A program made the translations under genes and the position numbers. The notes beneath the pieces were generated by a model that was given only the letters and a program-made list of their open reading frames with translations, did no database searches and was not told the origin of the DNA. Positions 10,108 to 24,769 of a DNA stretch of 64,000 nucleotides are shown here, piece by piece (position 1 is the stretch's first letter; each line of letters starts with the position of its first letter). The DNA comes from Anoplolepis gracilipes (lineage: Eukaryota; Arthropoda; Insecta; Hymenoptera; Formicidae): the NCBI RefSeq assembly GCF_047496725.1, contig NC_132976.1, positions 7,920,001 through 7,984,000 of the forward strand, read 5' to 3'.

Positions 10108-13100
10108 TTGGCATTAAGCCAACGCTTCGAAGTTTTCTGGTTTCTATCCAACCAAAATTGTGCGGTCGCGTAAAGGATATTGAATAATTAATTAATAATT
10201 GATAAGAATATGATTATAATGATTTTCTAACAATTGATAATTTAAGAGTGCTTTTCAATAAATGAGAAATCAAATTACATTTGGTTCGTTCTTTAATCTA
10301 ACTTTCAGCAATCTTATTCAACTTTTATATGAGGACAGATGGCTGCGACAAATTACTTTTCGATTTTTAAAAGTTACTGATTGTTTGAAAGCAATTAGTA
10401 TGAAACATTTTAATTTCACTAAAAAGTCATCTGCTCTCTTTTTTATTAGAGTTTAGTTTACCATTTTAATATCGGTTTACAAAAAACATTTATAAAATTT
10501 ATGTTGAAAAAAGTCAATAATCTCACTAAATTAAAAAAATCTCATAGCTCGAGGATAGCACTCTTCAATATAGATATCTTTTACAAATGACAAATCATTG
10601 AAAAGCTTTGTAAAGAGAATTCGCTCCCCAACGATAGAAAATACATTTGTAGTAACATCGGGAAAAATTCCTAAGCTAAAAGAAATGTTTATCGAGAAGA
10701 GAGAATGTAACATATACACATACAAAGTAGATACGGTAGATATAGTCAGCAGAAAACCAGCATAAGTAGGTACTCTCGCGCCGTTTTTCCCATGGGATAT
10801 CAAGCGGCGCTAGAAGTTGCACGCGTTGATATATAAATATAGACGTCAATATAGATTCGACTGTGTCTACGCTTTGCTCTTTCTTTTTCTTTTTTTGGAC
10901 TCTTTGTGCTTTCGTATATATAAAACATTATTCGTGCGTATATCCGGCGTGTCGAGTGCGATCGTTTAAACGGCTGCTGCGAGAAACAGCTATTCGCCAT
11001 CTCGTGCTGCAGTGGCGTGAAAAGCATACCAACCAAGGCCACCCTTTTTCCGCGTTAAGTCGTCCAGTCCATGCTGGTTTCCCTGGTGTTCGTTTAGAAC
11101 AACACGACAAAAAGGTATCCCGCCCCTATGCTCCATCGGACGTGTCGCTCACAGTCGCGTTTTTCACGGCGTATTTTTCCCGTAGCATTATGCCATGTAA
11201 AAACTTACAGCGCGTCTATTTTAGCATAATAATTTAAAATACGTATTCAAAGGATGCTACAGAAATTTTCAGAATACCTTTCACTATGTACACAAGATAG
11301 GTTTTTAGCGTCTGTATTTAATTAACTGTGTAAAAATATTATACTGTTTTTCAGTTTAATCCAATGAAATCTTTACATGAAATCTTTAATATCATAAAGA
11401 ACCGTGTATAAAATAATGAGTACATATATTATAACATATATTAATGCACTCTACTTTTTGCAAAAAAGTAAGCAAATAACCAGTTATCGAGAAAAAAGCA
11501 TTCAAGTAATTTAAACAATTTAATGCATGGACGATCGTTAATTTGATATAAAAATAACCTATGGTATGGAAAACCTATCTGTGGTTCAGACTTCGATAAT
11601 AAATGCAATTATAATTGGTTTAACTTTTTATTTGTGATTTTTGATATTTTATGTGTCTATTAGCAAATTTGATTAAATGCACTAGTGTATATATTAAAGA
11701 CTGTTCTACACAAATTTACGGTAACATAAATAATTAAAATAGTAATTAATACTTAATACTTAAAAATAATTAAATTATTTATTATTATTGTTGTTTAATG
11801 CAAATAACGATAATGATAACTTTTAATATTAATTATCTTACTGTTTTAATTATATTATTGTAAAATTGTAAATTTGTATAAAACAGTCTTTAATGTATAT
11901 CAATGTACACTAATTCATCTAATTGACTGTACTGTAAATTTATATATAGAAAAAGACATTTTTATTCTATTTCTTGCACGTACTGCATTTCTAATTTATA
12001 GAACACGTTAAAATTATTGGCATTAGTTTCGAGTTTTTAGGAATTCTTCGTAAAAATATTTTGTTATTATAAACGATAATAGCTCTTGATTTTAAATTAA
12101 CAGTTATTGATCAGTACGATTAAAATATATATTTATGCAGATAGATAATACATAAGTAATAATTAAAATAATGATTAATTAATAATAATTTATTATAATA
12201 ATAATTCTTGGGCACTTCCGAAACTTCAAGAAAATACAGAAAGAAAATAAAAGAAAAAATCAATATGAACCAACCATTTTAGGCCTCTTCCTCAAAAGGA
12301 TATAGTAATAAATATATATTATATAGAAAGCTATTATTTCACCCAAGAACGTTAATTTTTTAGTTTTTAATTTTCTCTACTTTTGATTCTCTCTTTAATT
12401 TTTCTTTATCTCTTTTAATTTTTCAATTATTAACTCCTAAATTTGGTTTATTAACTTCTAAATTATGAAGAAATTTTGTAAATAATATTCCTTTTGTTAT
12501 CAATGTAGATTATTTTTATCTTACTCATTAGTGCAGGAAATGAAATGCATTTGATGAATGTCCATTCATAGATATGGAAACCTGTTTCCACTTTATACGA
12601 TAGAAGAGGGTTTCCAATCTGTTCGCTCTCAAGATAACTCTCTCAATGTCCATTCGTATCATTTCTCTGTGTCAAATCGAATCGACTAATGAATTTGCGC
12701 CGTCTAGTTAGGACGCCATCAACGCCCATCGGGGACAGATTTACTGTCAATTTGCTTGTACGAGCTTGAAGTCCTTGGAAGTACCCAATCCGTATACGCG
12801 ACTGTCGATCTAGGTTTCAATCTATTACAGATACTGTTCGGTAGATTACTATGCGATGGGCAGTTACGATATTCAATATATCTGAAATATTAGTCTTCAA
12901 GTATCGACGCGACGTCAATAAATTTCAATGAACATTTGATTTTGATAATAATGAATAGCTATTTGGTAAATAGCTTTATTATTTATCTCTATAATTTCAT
13001 TGATGAGAGATAGCCATTTATTAGGGTTGATGAATTATTTATATAACATCTAGTTTTAAATCTTTCATTTCAGTTTTACTAGAAGTAAATTTAAAGCTCA

Positions 13101-13959
13101 ATAATATACACATTATTTGTTCAGAATGCCATAAATAATAGTAAAATTAAACAACATTTGTTTGCATTATATAGCAATCATTTAAATTTTATATTAAATT
13201 ACGGATAAATTTTAATTATTTATCATTTAATAAATTCTTAAGATTATATAATAAAATGATCGTCTTCGTGAAATGCAATAGGATTATAGATATTACGTAT
13301 TATTTTATCTATGGTGTTACTAAAATGCGTTGGATATCCAAACTTATCGGGCCGCTCTGTATATAGTAATATCCGCTTTCAAACAAGAAAATATTTCGTG
13401 TATCTAAACGTTCGTTTGTAGTTCCGTGGTATAGTATAATTAAACCGCGGTATCCCGCAACAAGCTACGTTTACGTGGAGGGGCGTAAAATCTACACACA
13501 ATAGTCACTATGCCGCGTTTACAATGGATACTCAATTCGCCAAACTTATTACACTTTGGCCAGAGTTTAACAATCCTTATTCCTATTATCATTTCACTTC
13601 ATTTGTTATTATATTTGCGAAAACCTCAAGTATTGTTACAGTATTCGTAATGATAGCGCATTATCAGACCAAAATATAATTATAGGTTATCGCAACTGAC
13701 TAATAAAGTGATTTGTAAGCTGTATGCTAATTACGTTATATCTCCGTTATGTACAATGTGTGTTAGAATTACAGAAATAATATATAGGATACGTAAATAG
13801 AATGCGTCAGAAATTACATGTTAGATAAGGATTTTGATACATCGAAATGTATTAATTAACAAATTTACAGGTAGTTTTTATATTTACAAAGTTAGTTTTT
13901 GGAATTATACTAATGGTAAGATAGTAATTTTTTTTTTAATTATGCTTTGTTTTTTTCTC

Positions 13960-13979
13960 TTTTTTTTTTTTTTTTTTTT
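13960..13979 (+). repeat. Poly-T run
   Basis: 20 consecutive T, with a shorter T run about 30 bp upstream. Confidence 0.95.
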
Positions 13980-14885
13980 GCGTAATGAGTTTTTATAATA
14001 CTATCTTCTTATATTCCACTCTTCGTTATGTTCATGAGAATGTGTCGAGACTTGCGACTCCTTAATGAGCGATTTTTTTATATGCCCTTCCATCTTTATA
14101 TTTTTGTACAGATATTATTTCGTTGCGACACGTAGAATAGAGTTCTTGCATTAACATGTCGCATTAGAAAACCAATATTGTTGTCTGACAATGAGTAACA
14201 ACCGTCGCATCGTTGCTATTTCACTGGTTTTATCTACCGATAGAAGTAAACGCGTTAGCGTGATTTAGAAGCATGAATAATGTCGAGTACAACAACGTTA
14301 GGTGATTGATGACGTAGCGGATATAGATCTCAGAAAATATTCTGCATAGATATTACAATATATACATACATGATAATCATGCACCTTACCCGTCTTTATA
14401 TCGACACATCGCTTGATCGATGAACAGCAAACGTATATCGTTAATCTTTTCACCGGCAATTTCGTTATTCTCTATGCTGAACGATAAAAAAATTAAGACG
14501 TTGATATTATTTAAATTATATGTATCTTTTGCTCGTATCGGAAAAACACTTTATTAATGAATGCATTAGATCCTATCTCAGAGCAATGACTTTTGCAATT
14601 CTTGGCTCCTATCGATCTCGCGCCTCGCCAGTGTCAAGGTAAACCACGCTTTCGCGTTGTAACGGTCTGATAACACTAATCTGTAGTTACTGGGCGATAG
14701 GTCGATTTAGCTACCCGACCGCTCATCCATATCTTCGTATATACGTGTTGGTGTACCTATATATCGGCATAGCGTGCAACATTATTGGTAAATCCGTGAG
14801 AATCGCGCAGTGGTTCATGGGCTGGGTGAAAACAGTGCAGAACACACACGGATCGGATTGAGAATAGTGCCAGAAGGATAAGAGA

Positions 14886-14888
<3 letters not shown>

Positions 14889-14926
<38 letters not shown>
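14889..14926 (+). repeat. (GA)n microsatellite
   Basis: GA run within a purine-rich stretch of about 80 bp (14876-14958). The opposite-strand frame of alternating Leu and Ser is an artefact of it. Confidence 0.95.
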
Positions 14927-14929
<3 letters not shown>

Positions 14930-16550
14930 GAGGGAGCGAGGAAGAGAAGGAAGGGAGGATTGGCTGCTGATATAACTGTTACAAAATAGGCGTGCGGTCG
15001 CGTTTGAAATCCGGATACGGCTATTCTGCTCTCGGGTTTAATGTCGCCATTCTCCGCCCGGCTTTCGATTCCTCTACACACGTATCGAGTATAAACAACG
15101 GATATGTGTGTCTACATTCGCGTATTGCGACGAAACTTAATAATTGATACGGTTATTTTAATAAAAATTATTGATCTTTTTCTAGTATTTTTAACGAGAT
15201 TGGATCGGTGTGCGCTATTATATTTTTGGATAACAAGGAGCTTTATCTTACTTTGCGATCGAGTTATTTGCCTTTTGTGCGATAACAGCGGAAACTATTA
15301 CGAAACTGTTTGGAATGATCCTGTTTTTCGTCAGTTATACTATTATGATTGTTCGTATACTATTCAAAACGCTTGAATGGACTTTCCGATATTTTACAAA
15401 CAGCGAAAATTCAATTTCAATCACGACACAGCTACGGAAATCTTAAATGCTGCAGCTTAGTAAATTATTACTATTTGTTTCAACACGTGACATTGATAGC
15501 TTGTTTCGAAAAGATTATATTATATTATAGTTTAAATACTAAATAGAATTCTTTACAGAAATGATCAATAATAATAAATCTATATTAGATATAATACTGG
15601 TGACAAATCCTAGTATCTAGTAACAAATTATTGTGACGTACAATTTTAAGATATTATTTTTGATGTTTACCGTTAGATATACAACTGATGATTTTATTAT
15701 AACTGGATTTTATTGAATATAGAAAACTTAGATTCTAACAGTACTAGCAAAGAACGCTGCTGTGAAAAGTAAAATTGTATTGTATATCGTTTAGGTAAAT
15801 GTTACAGTCTAAAAATATAGTGAATGTAATACCCGATAGCGTTATTTAACTAACAGGTTATTCGGAATAGAACGGACGGATATTGTGTAACATAACGTTT
15901 AGTAATTTTTAAAATATTTTGCTTGCCGCAAACAAGATTTGGTCAATGTTATCGGCGAAAATTCACGAAACACCAGACGACCGAAATAAAAAGAGAGAAA
16001 ATCGCGAATAGATGGCGACGACACTGTTGAAAATGGAGTCGCAGGCAGATTGAGGGGTTGTTTCAGCAGGTCTGGCATGTCGCCGTCATAAATCTGCGGT
16101 ACTCAGTGGTTCCGCTGCGAGAGGTGCAAGTTTATAACGTGACGAAGACCACACGGTAGGAAGTAGATAGAATGGAGACATGACGGTAAAAGGGAAATAG
16201 ACAGGCAGACAATGAGAAATAGACTAACAAGAATGAGAGCTGGACGAGAGGGGTGGAAGGAGAGGGCGGAAGAGGGTGGTCGTCGACTGCATAGGACGAG
16301 CGAAGCACGAGCAGTACAAAAGTTATTAAATTTGATTAGACTTTGCCGCATAGTGGTACAGAACCGAGGATAGAAAAGGGACGGGTAGGTGAGGTTACGA
16401 CGAGGACGATGGGAATAGAACGGGGTTACCAAGGGGAGGTAGATTTCACCTGGGGTTGGTGGTTGCACCGCGAGAAATGCTGGCGCAGCCGGTATGAGTT
16501 TCGAACTGCATTGGTACCAGCGGGTATCTATGGCTTATGATGCCACTGCT

Positions 16551-16554
<4 letters not shown>

Positions 16555-16587
<33 letters not shown>

Positions 16588-16594
16588 AGAGAGA
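16555..16594 (+). repeat. (GA)n microsatellite
   Basis: GA run with one AGAAG interruption, at the end of a CpG-rich island (16000-16560). Confidence 0.95.
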
Positions 16595-17084
16595 ATATTT
16601 ATTCTCGCTCTCCGTCGTCGTCCGTATCACGCTTTCTCCATGTTGACTCTCTCTCTGCCGGACCTATATCGTATTAAATATAATTGTTAAAGTTCGCTCG
16701 TGCGCGAGGATTACGACAGTTTCGACGATTTACGTTATTGTCGCGAGAACTAGAAGGTATGTTCACATGCCGTGATACAGCGGCCACCATAATCGATGTG
16801 CGCGCGAAGTTTGCATACAGAAAATGTGTTTCGCCATTATACATTTTCATCATGCATATAAAAGTAGAAGAAACTATGTGAAGAGAAATTTTTAGACTTA
16901 TCTCTTTTTTATGTTTCATTCTTTGTAGAATATCTCGTAAAACTTTTACTTATTATCTTTTATTTCTTTTTCTTTCTCTCTCTTTCTCTCTTTCTCCTTC
17001 CTTTTCGCTCTGAACATTTTTAATAATATACCTATTTCTTTTTCATTTGTAATCTTATCAAATTAATTGGAATCTTGAATAATA

Positions 17085-17239
17085 ATATAAAATTTCTTAC
17101 TTTTTTGTATTTTTCAATTATTATCAATAAATAAAGGCGATATTCTTGCGATATTTCTTGAAATAATCAATGAAGAGCATGTAAAGAAATTCGACATTAT
17201 CCTTTTCAGCGATATAAAACTATATGTTTTTGAAAATAT
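17085..17239 (+). repeat. Direct repeat copy A (partner at 18118-18281)
   Basis: The segment from TAATATAAAA to TTTTTGAAAATATG is repeated about 1.03 kb downstream with small indels. Shared stretches include TCAATAAATAAA, GCGATATTTCTT, AATCAATGAA, CGACATTATCCTTT and TTTTTGAAAAT. It is AT-rich and not a simple repeat. It may be a dispersed element or an old local duplication; flanks do not match beyond these limits. Confidence 0.75.
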
Positions 17240-20200
17240 GATTATTCAATTTATCATAGTAATTTAAATAAAGTTTACGTTATTGCAAACGAAAGTGAAC
17301 ACTTTCACGTATAACTTTTCTAAAATCTTTTGTTTTGTATGAGAATGTGTGTAGAAAAGACGTGAGTAACTTCGTAGAGCAACGGGACAAATACGTCAGA
17401 GCAATCTGCAAAACTTTCTCGATCATCGAGTTGCTCCCCGGGGAGCAGTTCACGTCCGATTTATGATAGCAGAAAAAAAAAATATCGATCAGAGAGGCGC
17501 CTTATTTCTCGACACGGCACCTTCCAACTGGCGGCGATACCGGGGGATCATTCGCATTAAATTCCTTGGAGATTTCCGATCGAACGTTCGCTGATCTCGA
17601 ACGTCATATAATGTCGATTTCTTTGTTCGCACGATTTTCATCCGATAAGCGACAGTCACGTGCTGTCGACTGTCTTCGGAGATTGGCCAATCGCCGAGAT
17701 TCCCACTGGAGTTGTAAAAACGTGACAACGAGTCACAACAATTTTATTCTTTCCATTTATCCAGATTTAAATAGATCTTTTTTTAAATATTTATCAAAAA
17801 ATTAAAATATGTTCCAAATATAATAGAATGAGCGTTTGAATAGTCGACTGTTTTTGATGGAAATTTGATTCTACAACATTAATTACATATTGATTAATAA
17901 CAAACATGTTAATATTTGTTCATTTATTTATTTATTTATTCATACACTATATATATAATTATATTATAAAAAATTGTGTGCTCAGATTTTTACATTATTT
18001 TATTTAATTCTACATATACATTAATTATATATAATCGGAATTTGATATTTTATGCATAAATATTTTGTTTTACATTAATTGTAATTATTTTATGATAATA
18101 TTATGAATATCAAAAAGATATAAAACTTCTCACTTTTCTGTATTTTCCAATTATTGTCAATAAATAAAAGCGATAGTCTCGCGATATTTCTTAAAGTAAT
18201 CAATGAAAATCTTCATATGAAGAAATCGACATTATCCTTTCCAACAATATAAAGAAAACTATTATACATATTTTTGAAAATTTGACTTGATATTTTTGCA
18301 AGAATACAATTCGCACAAATGTCTGTTGGAAAAATTCTCGGGGAATGAGATGAAATGTCGCCCATGTAATGCGCGAATTCTGATAGCAGTCGGCGTTAAG
18401 TCAATGCTAGTAGAGCGGGTCTACATGGGATCAGACAGTGGTGGAGCCTATATGTAGGTCAGCCTTGACTGCGACACTACGTGCTCCGTAAACTGAACCA
18501 AAGGAGGTATTGCCTCCACTCTGTGTTCCAATTCGTTTATACTGGTTAATCTTTCATTTTGCCTGCTAATTAGACAAGAAAATGTTCCTCGATTTTTAAA
18601 TATTCTTTAAACATTTTTGATAATAAGAGAAATTTTAAAATTAATTTTAACGACTCTCTTCTTGTGTTCTTCAAAAAATATCCTTGTTACTTATTTTAGA
18701 CGAATTTTTGATAAGTCAGTAATTTACTTCCGATATAATTCTGTTAAACAATGAAAGGAAGAATATATATATATATATATTTTTTTTTTTTTATCGTAAT
18801 AGGAATCGGTTCGGAAAACGAAGTTGCGAAGGAAAAGCGCGGCAGCGGATGACAATGTGCGTTTTACAGCATGGAAAGGAGCGAGAGGAGAGAGAGCGGG
18901 ATGATTTTTCCGCGAAGATTTCATTTTCTCGAATCGCCATCGAGCCATGTGCCGGCTGCAGGACGCAAACATACAGCGATGTTGCCGTCGTTTTCTCTCA
19001 TCGTCGTCGACGATTCCTTCTGCAAATCGGCGACGATAACGCCGAACGGTGGCTCGGGTCGTTAAATTATATGCGACAATCGAAATTCGTAAGATTTGCG
19101 CGACGGCTTATCATACTTATCGTTCGGCCGAGACGCTCCATTCACTTCGTTTTCTACGACGACGTTCATTGCTTTACTTCTCACGTTTACCGGCGTCTCG
19201 CGACTAAAAGTGTTTGTGCACAGAATACTTTGTGCGAGAGCGGTACCGGGACTTTCTAAAGAGTTAAAGTAACACTTTTTTTCCTTCGACAATGTGTGAC
19301 GGTAATGAAAGATTGCATCAATATATATATTTGCAGCATTGTTATATTATTGTTTGCTCAGTCAGTCTTAATAAAAATATTTTTCAATGTGACATTCCAT
19401 GAGCTGAAAAAGTAGTTTATATAAAATTAAAATAATGATATAACTCTTAGATAATTAAATAATTACAGCAAAATAATTATTTTTTCCTTTAATTATAATT
19501 TGTTATATAAGCGAGAAAATTATTAAATTGGCAATTAATTATTAATTTTATCATAATTTTTAATGTCATCATATTGTCTCATCATATATTTGAGTGTCGA
19601 TTATTCGATTACACATTTCTTTCCGTGCATATTTCTCTTTTACATATTTTACTTTTAATTAAACCTTTTTGGGAAAAAAATGTGTTATTTTACGCCTCGA
19701 AAAAAGATCTCATGCAAAATTCATTAAAGAATGATTTTTGCGTAATTTATTAACGCTTTTAGCCACTTATAAAGTAATTAAATCTTTTATCTTTCGCATT
19801 TCTTTCTCGTTTTATCATTACTCGAATTTTTGTAAAAGCTTTCGTTAGAAACAGTTCATTGTCGCGTAAAATAAATTTACAATGCTTGGGTCGCAGCATA
19901 CAAATTTAATGACATTATCAAAGCAATGTCAACCACGATCGCCAAGCTATTTCCGTAAATTATGTCGCGCGGTTATAGTACGTCAAGCTTCAGGAATCCC
20001 TCAGAATACCAATATCGCGGTTCTAATTACGATAATATAGTTAACAATGACCGATATTGCTATTAAATCATTGCAATGTTCACCACTTGTGTATTATAAT
20101 AAATAAATATATAGAAGAAAAAAGAGATAAATTGAGTAATTTGAAATGTTGACGTATCAGGCAATACTTAATTAACATCAACACATATATACATGATATT

Positions 20201-20333
20201 TTAAATTATAAATATTAGATATGTGAGAGATTGAAAATTAGAAATTTAGAATTTTACCACATTGGACTTAAAATTAAATAGGTGTCAAAAAGTTTATCCA
20301 TAGTTTGCTTCAAATGATTTAATCTCCTCATCT
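17240..20333. other. No gene seen: duplicated segment plus islands
   Basis: CpG-rich islands lie at 17340-17740, 18300-18530 and 18820-19260. The last holds a 136-codon plus-strand frame (18849-19259) with several other frames open over the same bases, so it is not called. 19300-20330 is AT-rich. Confidence 0.55.
18118..18281 (+). repeat. Direct repeat copy B (partner at 17085-17239)
   Basis: This is the second copy of the segment at 17085-17239, in the same orientation, slightly longer because of short insertions near the CATATGAAG and AAAGAAAACT positions. Copy B is followed by a GC-richer island (18300-18530) with no equivalent after copy A. Confidence 0.75.
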
Positions 20334-20415
20334 GGTGGGTTAGCTAAAAAGTAATGTCATTTTTTTCAATAGACACACTACATTTTCAATACAAAATTCA
20401 ATTCTTAAGCTGTAT

Positions 20416-20462
<47 letters not shown>

Positions 20463-20704
20463 TGAAAGAATATGTATATATTTAATGTTTGTACCGTGTT
20501 TTTTTTTCCTTTGCAAAAATAAAAAAGCATAATTATTTAAGAATTTATCTTCTTGTCATTTTCAAAGTAATTCGTCGTTTTCAATTCAAGAAAATTTAAT
20601 CAAACATAATGATTTTTCAAATCACGCGTTAGTGTCAGAATATGTATATATTTTATAGAGCTTAAGAAGAGAGAAAATGACATTACTTTGTAGCCAATCC
20701 AAAT
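20334..20704. mobile_element. Mariner-like miniature inverted-repeat element
   Basis: The ends are inverted repeats. The left end has GGTTAGCTAAAAAGTAATG then TCATTTT (20338-20363); the right end, read on the minus strand, has GGATTGGCTACAAAGTAATG then TCATTTT. The inverted similarity continues inward with CTTAAGCTGTATAAAATATA (from 20404) against CTTAAGCTCTATAAAATATA (complement of about 20647-20666). The GGTTGGCnnAnAAGTAAT pattern resembles termini of mariner-family transposons known from insects. The element is about 370 bp, has no transposase frame and carries a (TA)n run inside. Exact ends and the TA target duplication are not clear. Confidence 0.65.
20413..20461 (+). repeat. (TA)n microsatellite
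   Basis: About 48 bp of TA inside the mariner-like element. Confidence 0.95.
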
Positions 20705-22539
20705 ATTTGATCTCTAAATATACTTAACATTTTTAAAAAATGATTTTTATAAAGATTAATCTTGAATTGTGATCGGATTCGTAATTGTTGGAAAGCAAGC
20801 GTAATAACGATATTTTTAACGTACGTCGTACATTTCGATGGTGGATCACAGGTGCCTTTGAACTTGTGGTTTTCACCATTATCCATGCGATTCGCCATCG
20901 CTGCTTAATTACGCCGTTTCAATTTCCATTCGGCTCGGAACGAAGTCTCGGTTTCAATTGCGTGAAGCAACGGCAACGTTGAAATGTGAATGATGAACAG
21001 GAAGAGATGGCTGAGCCATTCCAACATACGAGATACGGCACGTCAAATACCTGTCGAACGATCGAGCGAGGTAAGCAGGAATCTCGGGAATGCCTCCTCT
21101 CTGCGTTACTGCGTGCCGCGGAGCGCACGGGAGAAAATTTCAGGTTTCTCGGTCGGATTTGCGAAACGAGAGAATATATATATATATATATATATATATC
21201 GGAGGCTGTCGGCGATTCTACTAAACTAAATACCGTCTGGCGCAAAGTCGCGAGATTTCAAATTTTCCTTTGTGCGCGAGTTGCGGATTCGCGGATTCGT
21301 GAATTGCTTACAAACGATCGTGAAATCAGTTCTATCACGAGTTCCTGGCGAATTTCTCTACTACAGAAGGAATCACGATTTTAGTTTGAATAGAATGCTT
21401 GTTTGATCGCGATCTTCGATGTGATTTTGAATAATCTATCGTTGGAATAAAAATATACTCGCCTAAGAGTAGGCAGTGTTGATGTAAAATTATCTCATCA
21501 CGTTAAAGATATATTACAAGCGCAATAGAGAAGATTTGGTAAAAAGCTATGAAAAGAGAGAAAAATTTTCACATTTTTCAGTAAATAAAATGCAACCATT
21601 TTGTTGACATACCAAGTTGGAACTCGTGGGCGCGCGTACAGGATTCGAAATATTTTTAGATTATGCGAATGCGAGTTCACGTGTGAGATTAAAAGTAAAC
21701 TGGATTAATTCCTCTCGCGCTATGTGTAAATTGCGAATTTCAAGATAAGAGGACACGCATATTTCTCTCGTCCAGTTTTATAATTAATTCTACCATGATG
21801 CATGCGAAATGGCATTTTTACAAAACTTTATAATCCCGTTGTGTAAATGTGCAGTAATATAGCACCGTGAATGTGTGTGTACGTATATAATCTTTTTTGT
21901 TAAACATCTCATAATAGCCTTGCAGCACGCGGCACAGATGAAGCGATATATTGAAGAAAGAGATACGGTAGCAGACCGGAAGAAAGAAAGTTTCGCCGCG
22001 AATGGCCAATAAACAGTAATAAGAGATGTAGAGATTATAAAAAAAGACTATAAATCTTTGTAGACGATAAAAATGACGTGACGATAAATGTAGACATCGA
22101 AGTTACATTTTAATAGGCACGAATTTCTTTAATGCGAACTGTTTTTATAGTTGTGTTATATACATAGTTGCAATTGACTTTGATATTTGTAATGATAATA
22201 TTTTTTAAATAGAACAATTATACGTGTGAAAGTTTGTGAAAATTTAATTTATATATTGCTCAGTTATCGACATATGTATTTGAAATTTCAAAATAACGAT
22301 AATATTTAGCTATAAATAGCATTTTTTAATTTAATTTCCAATTTCAATAAATTATGTTTTTATTTACCAAAAATATTATGCTTACTTACATATATACATT
22401 TTTTTCTAATATTGTCAGATCAAATTTTTAACATTTGCGTTCTCTCTCTCTCTCTCTCTCTCTTTCTTTTCTTTACTACAGTCTTAAAATTGATAGGATA
22501 ATAATTACAAGAGTTTAAGTCGTTTAAATTTTGAGTAAA

Positions 22540-22930
22540 AACAAAAAACGAGGTGAACCCTGAGGGCTTGAAGAGTTAAACAAATTGCTTTTCGTAAGTA
22601 GGTTTACTTTATGTTAGACAGCTGGTAGCGACTCACCCAATTGGCGGATGCATTTGCATGTGTGAAATCCAGTTCGTAAAGAGCGTCTTAACCCGAAAGC
22701 TGGATGAGTCGTTTCGGCTGGGGGAGGAAAGGGGTTGGATCTTGCCTCGTTAAGACCATGCCGCAAACTTGGAGAAGTGCTCTCGGTGTCCACAAGTCGC
22801 CGATCACACGGCCTGCCGGAAACTCGGAGTCACGAAGTTCCTTCGGGTTTAAGCGCACTGAGAAAGGCACTGCAGGGTAACTGCGGCAGTTGCGGCACAG
22901 AAGCAGCGCTCGTTTAAAATTTATGAGCTA
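22540..22930. other. GC-rich island, no gene recognised
   Basis: A sharply bounded GC-rich patch lies between AT-rich flanks, with a (CT)n run just before it (22439-22463). Both strands carry short open frames of about 60 codons across the same bases, neither protein-like. Candidate regulatory element only. Confidence 0.35.
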
Positions 22931-24769
22931 GGCGTGAGTAATAATCTTAAATATCGGATACCCCGCGCGAACGAACCAAGGTTATTAAATATCTGTCTCT
23001 TGGCGTTATCGGCAATCGTTCTGTACAATAGTATCTCTCTAGCATTTTTAAAAGGAAATTTCTCATGTTAGTTAAAAACCTGTAAATCGATCCTTTTTTA
23101 CATAATAATAATAAGAAAAAAGATAAATACACACGGACAAGATAGATATTACGCAAATATAAATATAAATATATATGTATGTGTTAATATAAATATATTT
23201 GTGTGTATGCAGAAAATAAAATAGAAAAAAAAAAGAACAGAGGTTGAAGAATAATCGAGATAAATCTGGCAAGATATAATTAACATATTAAAATTATTTT
23301 GTATGATAAAAGTCTTGAAAGTGATAAAAAACTGAGTTTATCAGTTTATTATTGTATACATCTTGTTGACATCAATATTTGATTACATTCTTGTTTTTAA
23401 AATTCCTATGTATCGAAATTGATTATGTTTTAAAATACTGTGGGTGCTCCACTTTCAAAGTAAACGGTTTGTATGGTACTTACATGTTGTCAATATATCC
23501 ACCAGTTAACAAAAATATTTTGCGGAAAAATAACTCTCCGATCCAAATATACATGTTGCGGAAAAAACTTGAAATAAAAAATATTTATTTCATTGATGCA
23601 ATGGATATTTTTAGGTTTAAGGGAACGAAAGCTATACATAACATCGCACATCTGTTTGTCATAATAAAAAAATCTAAATATGAAAAAAAAACAAGTTCTA
23701 AAAATAAGCTGAGGTAATGAACACAGTAAAAAAAGTTTCGAATTACGGTTCTCTTGAAAAGTAACTTTGTACATTTATACTCCTTTCCTCATAGACACCT
23801 TGAATAGAATAATTGAGTTACTTAGAAAGTTTGTTCCAAGTTATCTTCCAAAATAAAACTTTGAAAGTATCTACTACATTACATTTCTTTAATTTTACTA
23901 CATAAACTTTATATGTTAAATGTAAAGAGTTAATGTTTCAATTATTAAATCACTTTATTACGTTATCACTTTTTTTGCTATATATAAAGGTTTTCGAAAA
24001 TATTAATATAAATTATTCTGTCATTTTATATCTAAAGATTGTAAGAGTAACATTATTGCATTAAATAAACATATTGTCAAACCATTTTATTTTCTCATTT
24101 TGTGATAATTTATTTCCGCGTCATCTGATATTTGGGACGATTACATTATTGCGAAATATTTTTGTCGCAATAGCCGACTCATACAGGAATAAATGCAGAT
24201 AATGTACGGATAATTTTTTCGTCAACAAACAGTTTCGTCAATAACAGACACGTGTGCACTTTATAGATATTATTGTTAATTTATTCAGATAACTATGTGT
24301 TATTTCTAGGTTGAATCAAATAACATCATCGCGTGTTTAAGAATTTAAAAAATCTTAAGAACTGAATTGAGACGAGAGAATTCGGATCATACTTTTATCC
24401 CCGAAAGTTATTTTTTAATCATCAGCGGATTTCCATTTTTCATCTTCTTTCGGGATTTTGCACCTCCCTTCCATTTTTCCTATAAAGCATAGCAGATTCA
24501 TGGTGCTTGCTCTAAGCCGTGGTTACAATCTTTATAGCGAGACCGCCCTTGCAAAGTCACGAGACATTTACGATCTCGTCGCGAAGGGTGCGTCCCAGCA
24601 ACAATGTGTTACTCGTATATATCGCTCCTCAGGCAGGCATTACGCGCGTTGCGTAATAAGGTGATATCCAAGAAACGAAAGGGCGAGGTAAAGAGCGGGC
24701 TCGTGTACAGGAGGTGGCTCAATTCGGAGGAGATTGTCACTAGTTTTCCGAAGAACGGAGAAGAGTGTG

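Larger units (their letters stand above)
8131..17084. other. No gene seen: AT-rich DNA with CpG-rich islands
   Basis: Islands at about 9020-9440, 10800-11180, 14580-15100 and 16000-16560 contain overlapping open frames on both strands but no conserved protein. AT-rich stretches between them are featureless apart from the 10081 palindrome and simple repeats. A splice-like GTGTAG/GTAAGC pair at about 9008-9030 encloses only 13 bases and was not called. Confidence 0.55.

Noticed and set aside
18849..19259. 136-codon plus-strand frame
   Set aside because: CpG-rich patch with several overlapping open frames; no protein-like features.
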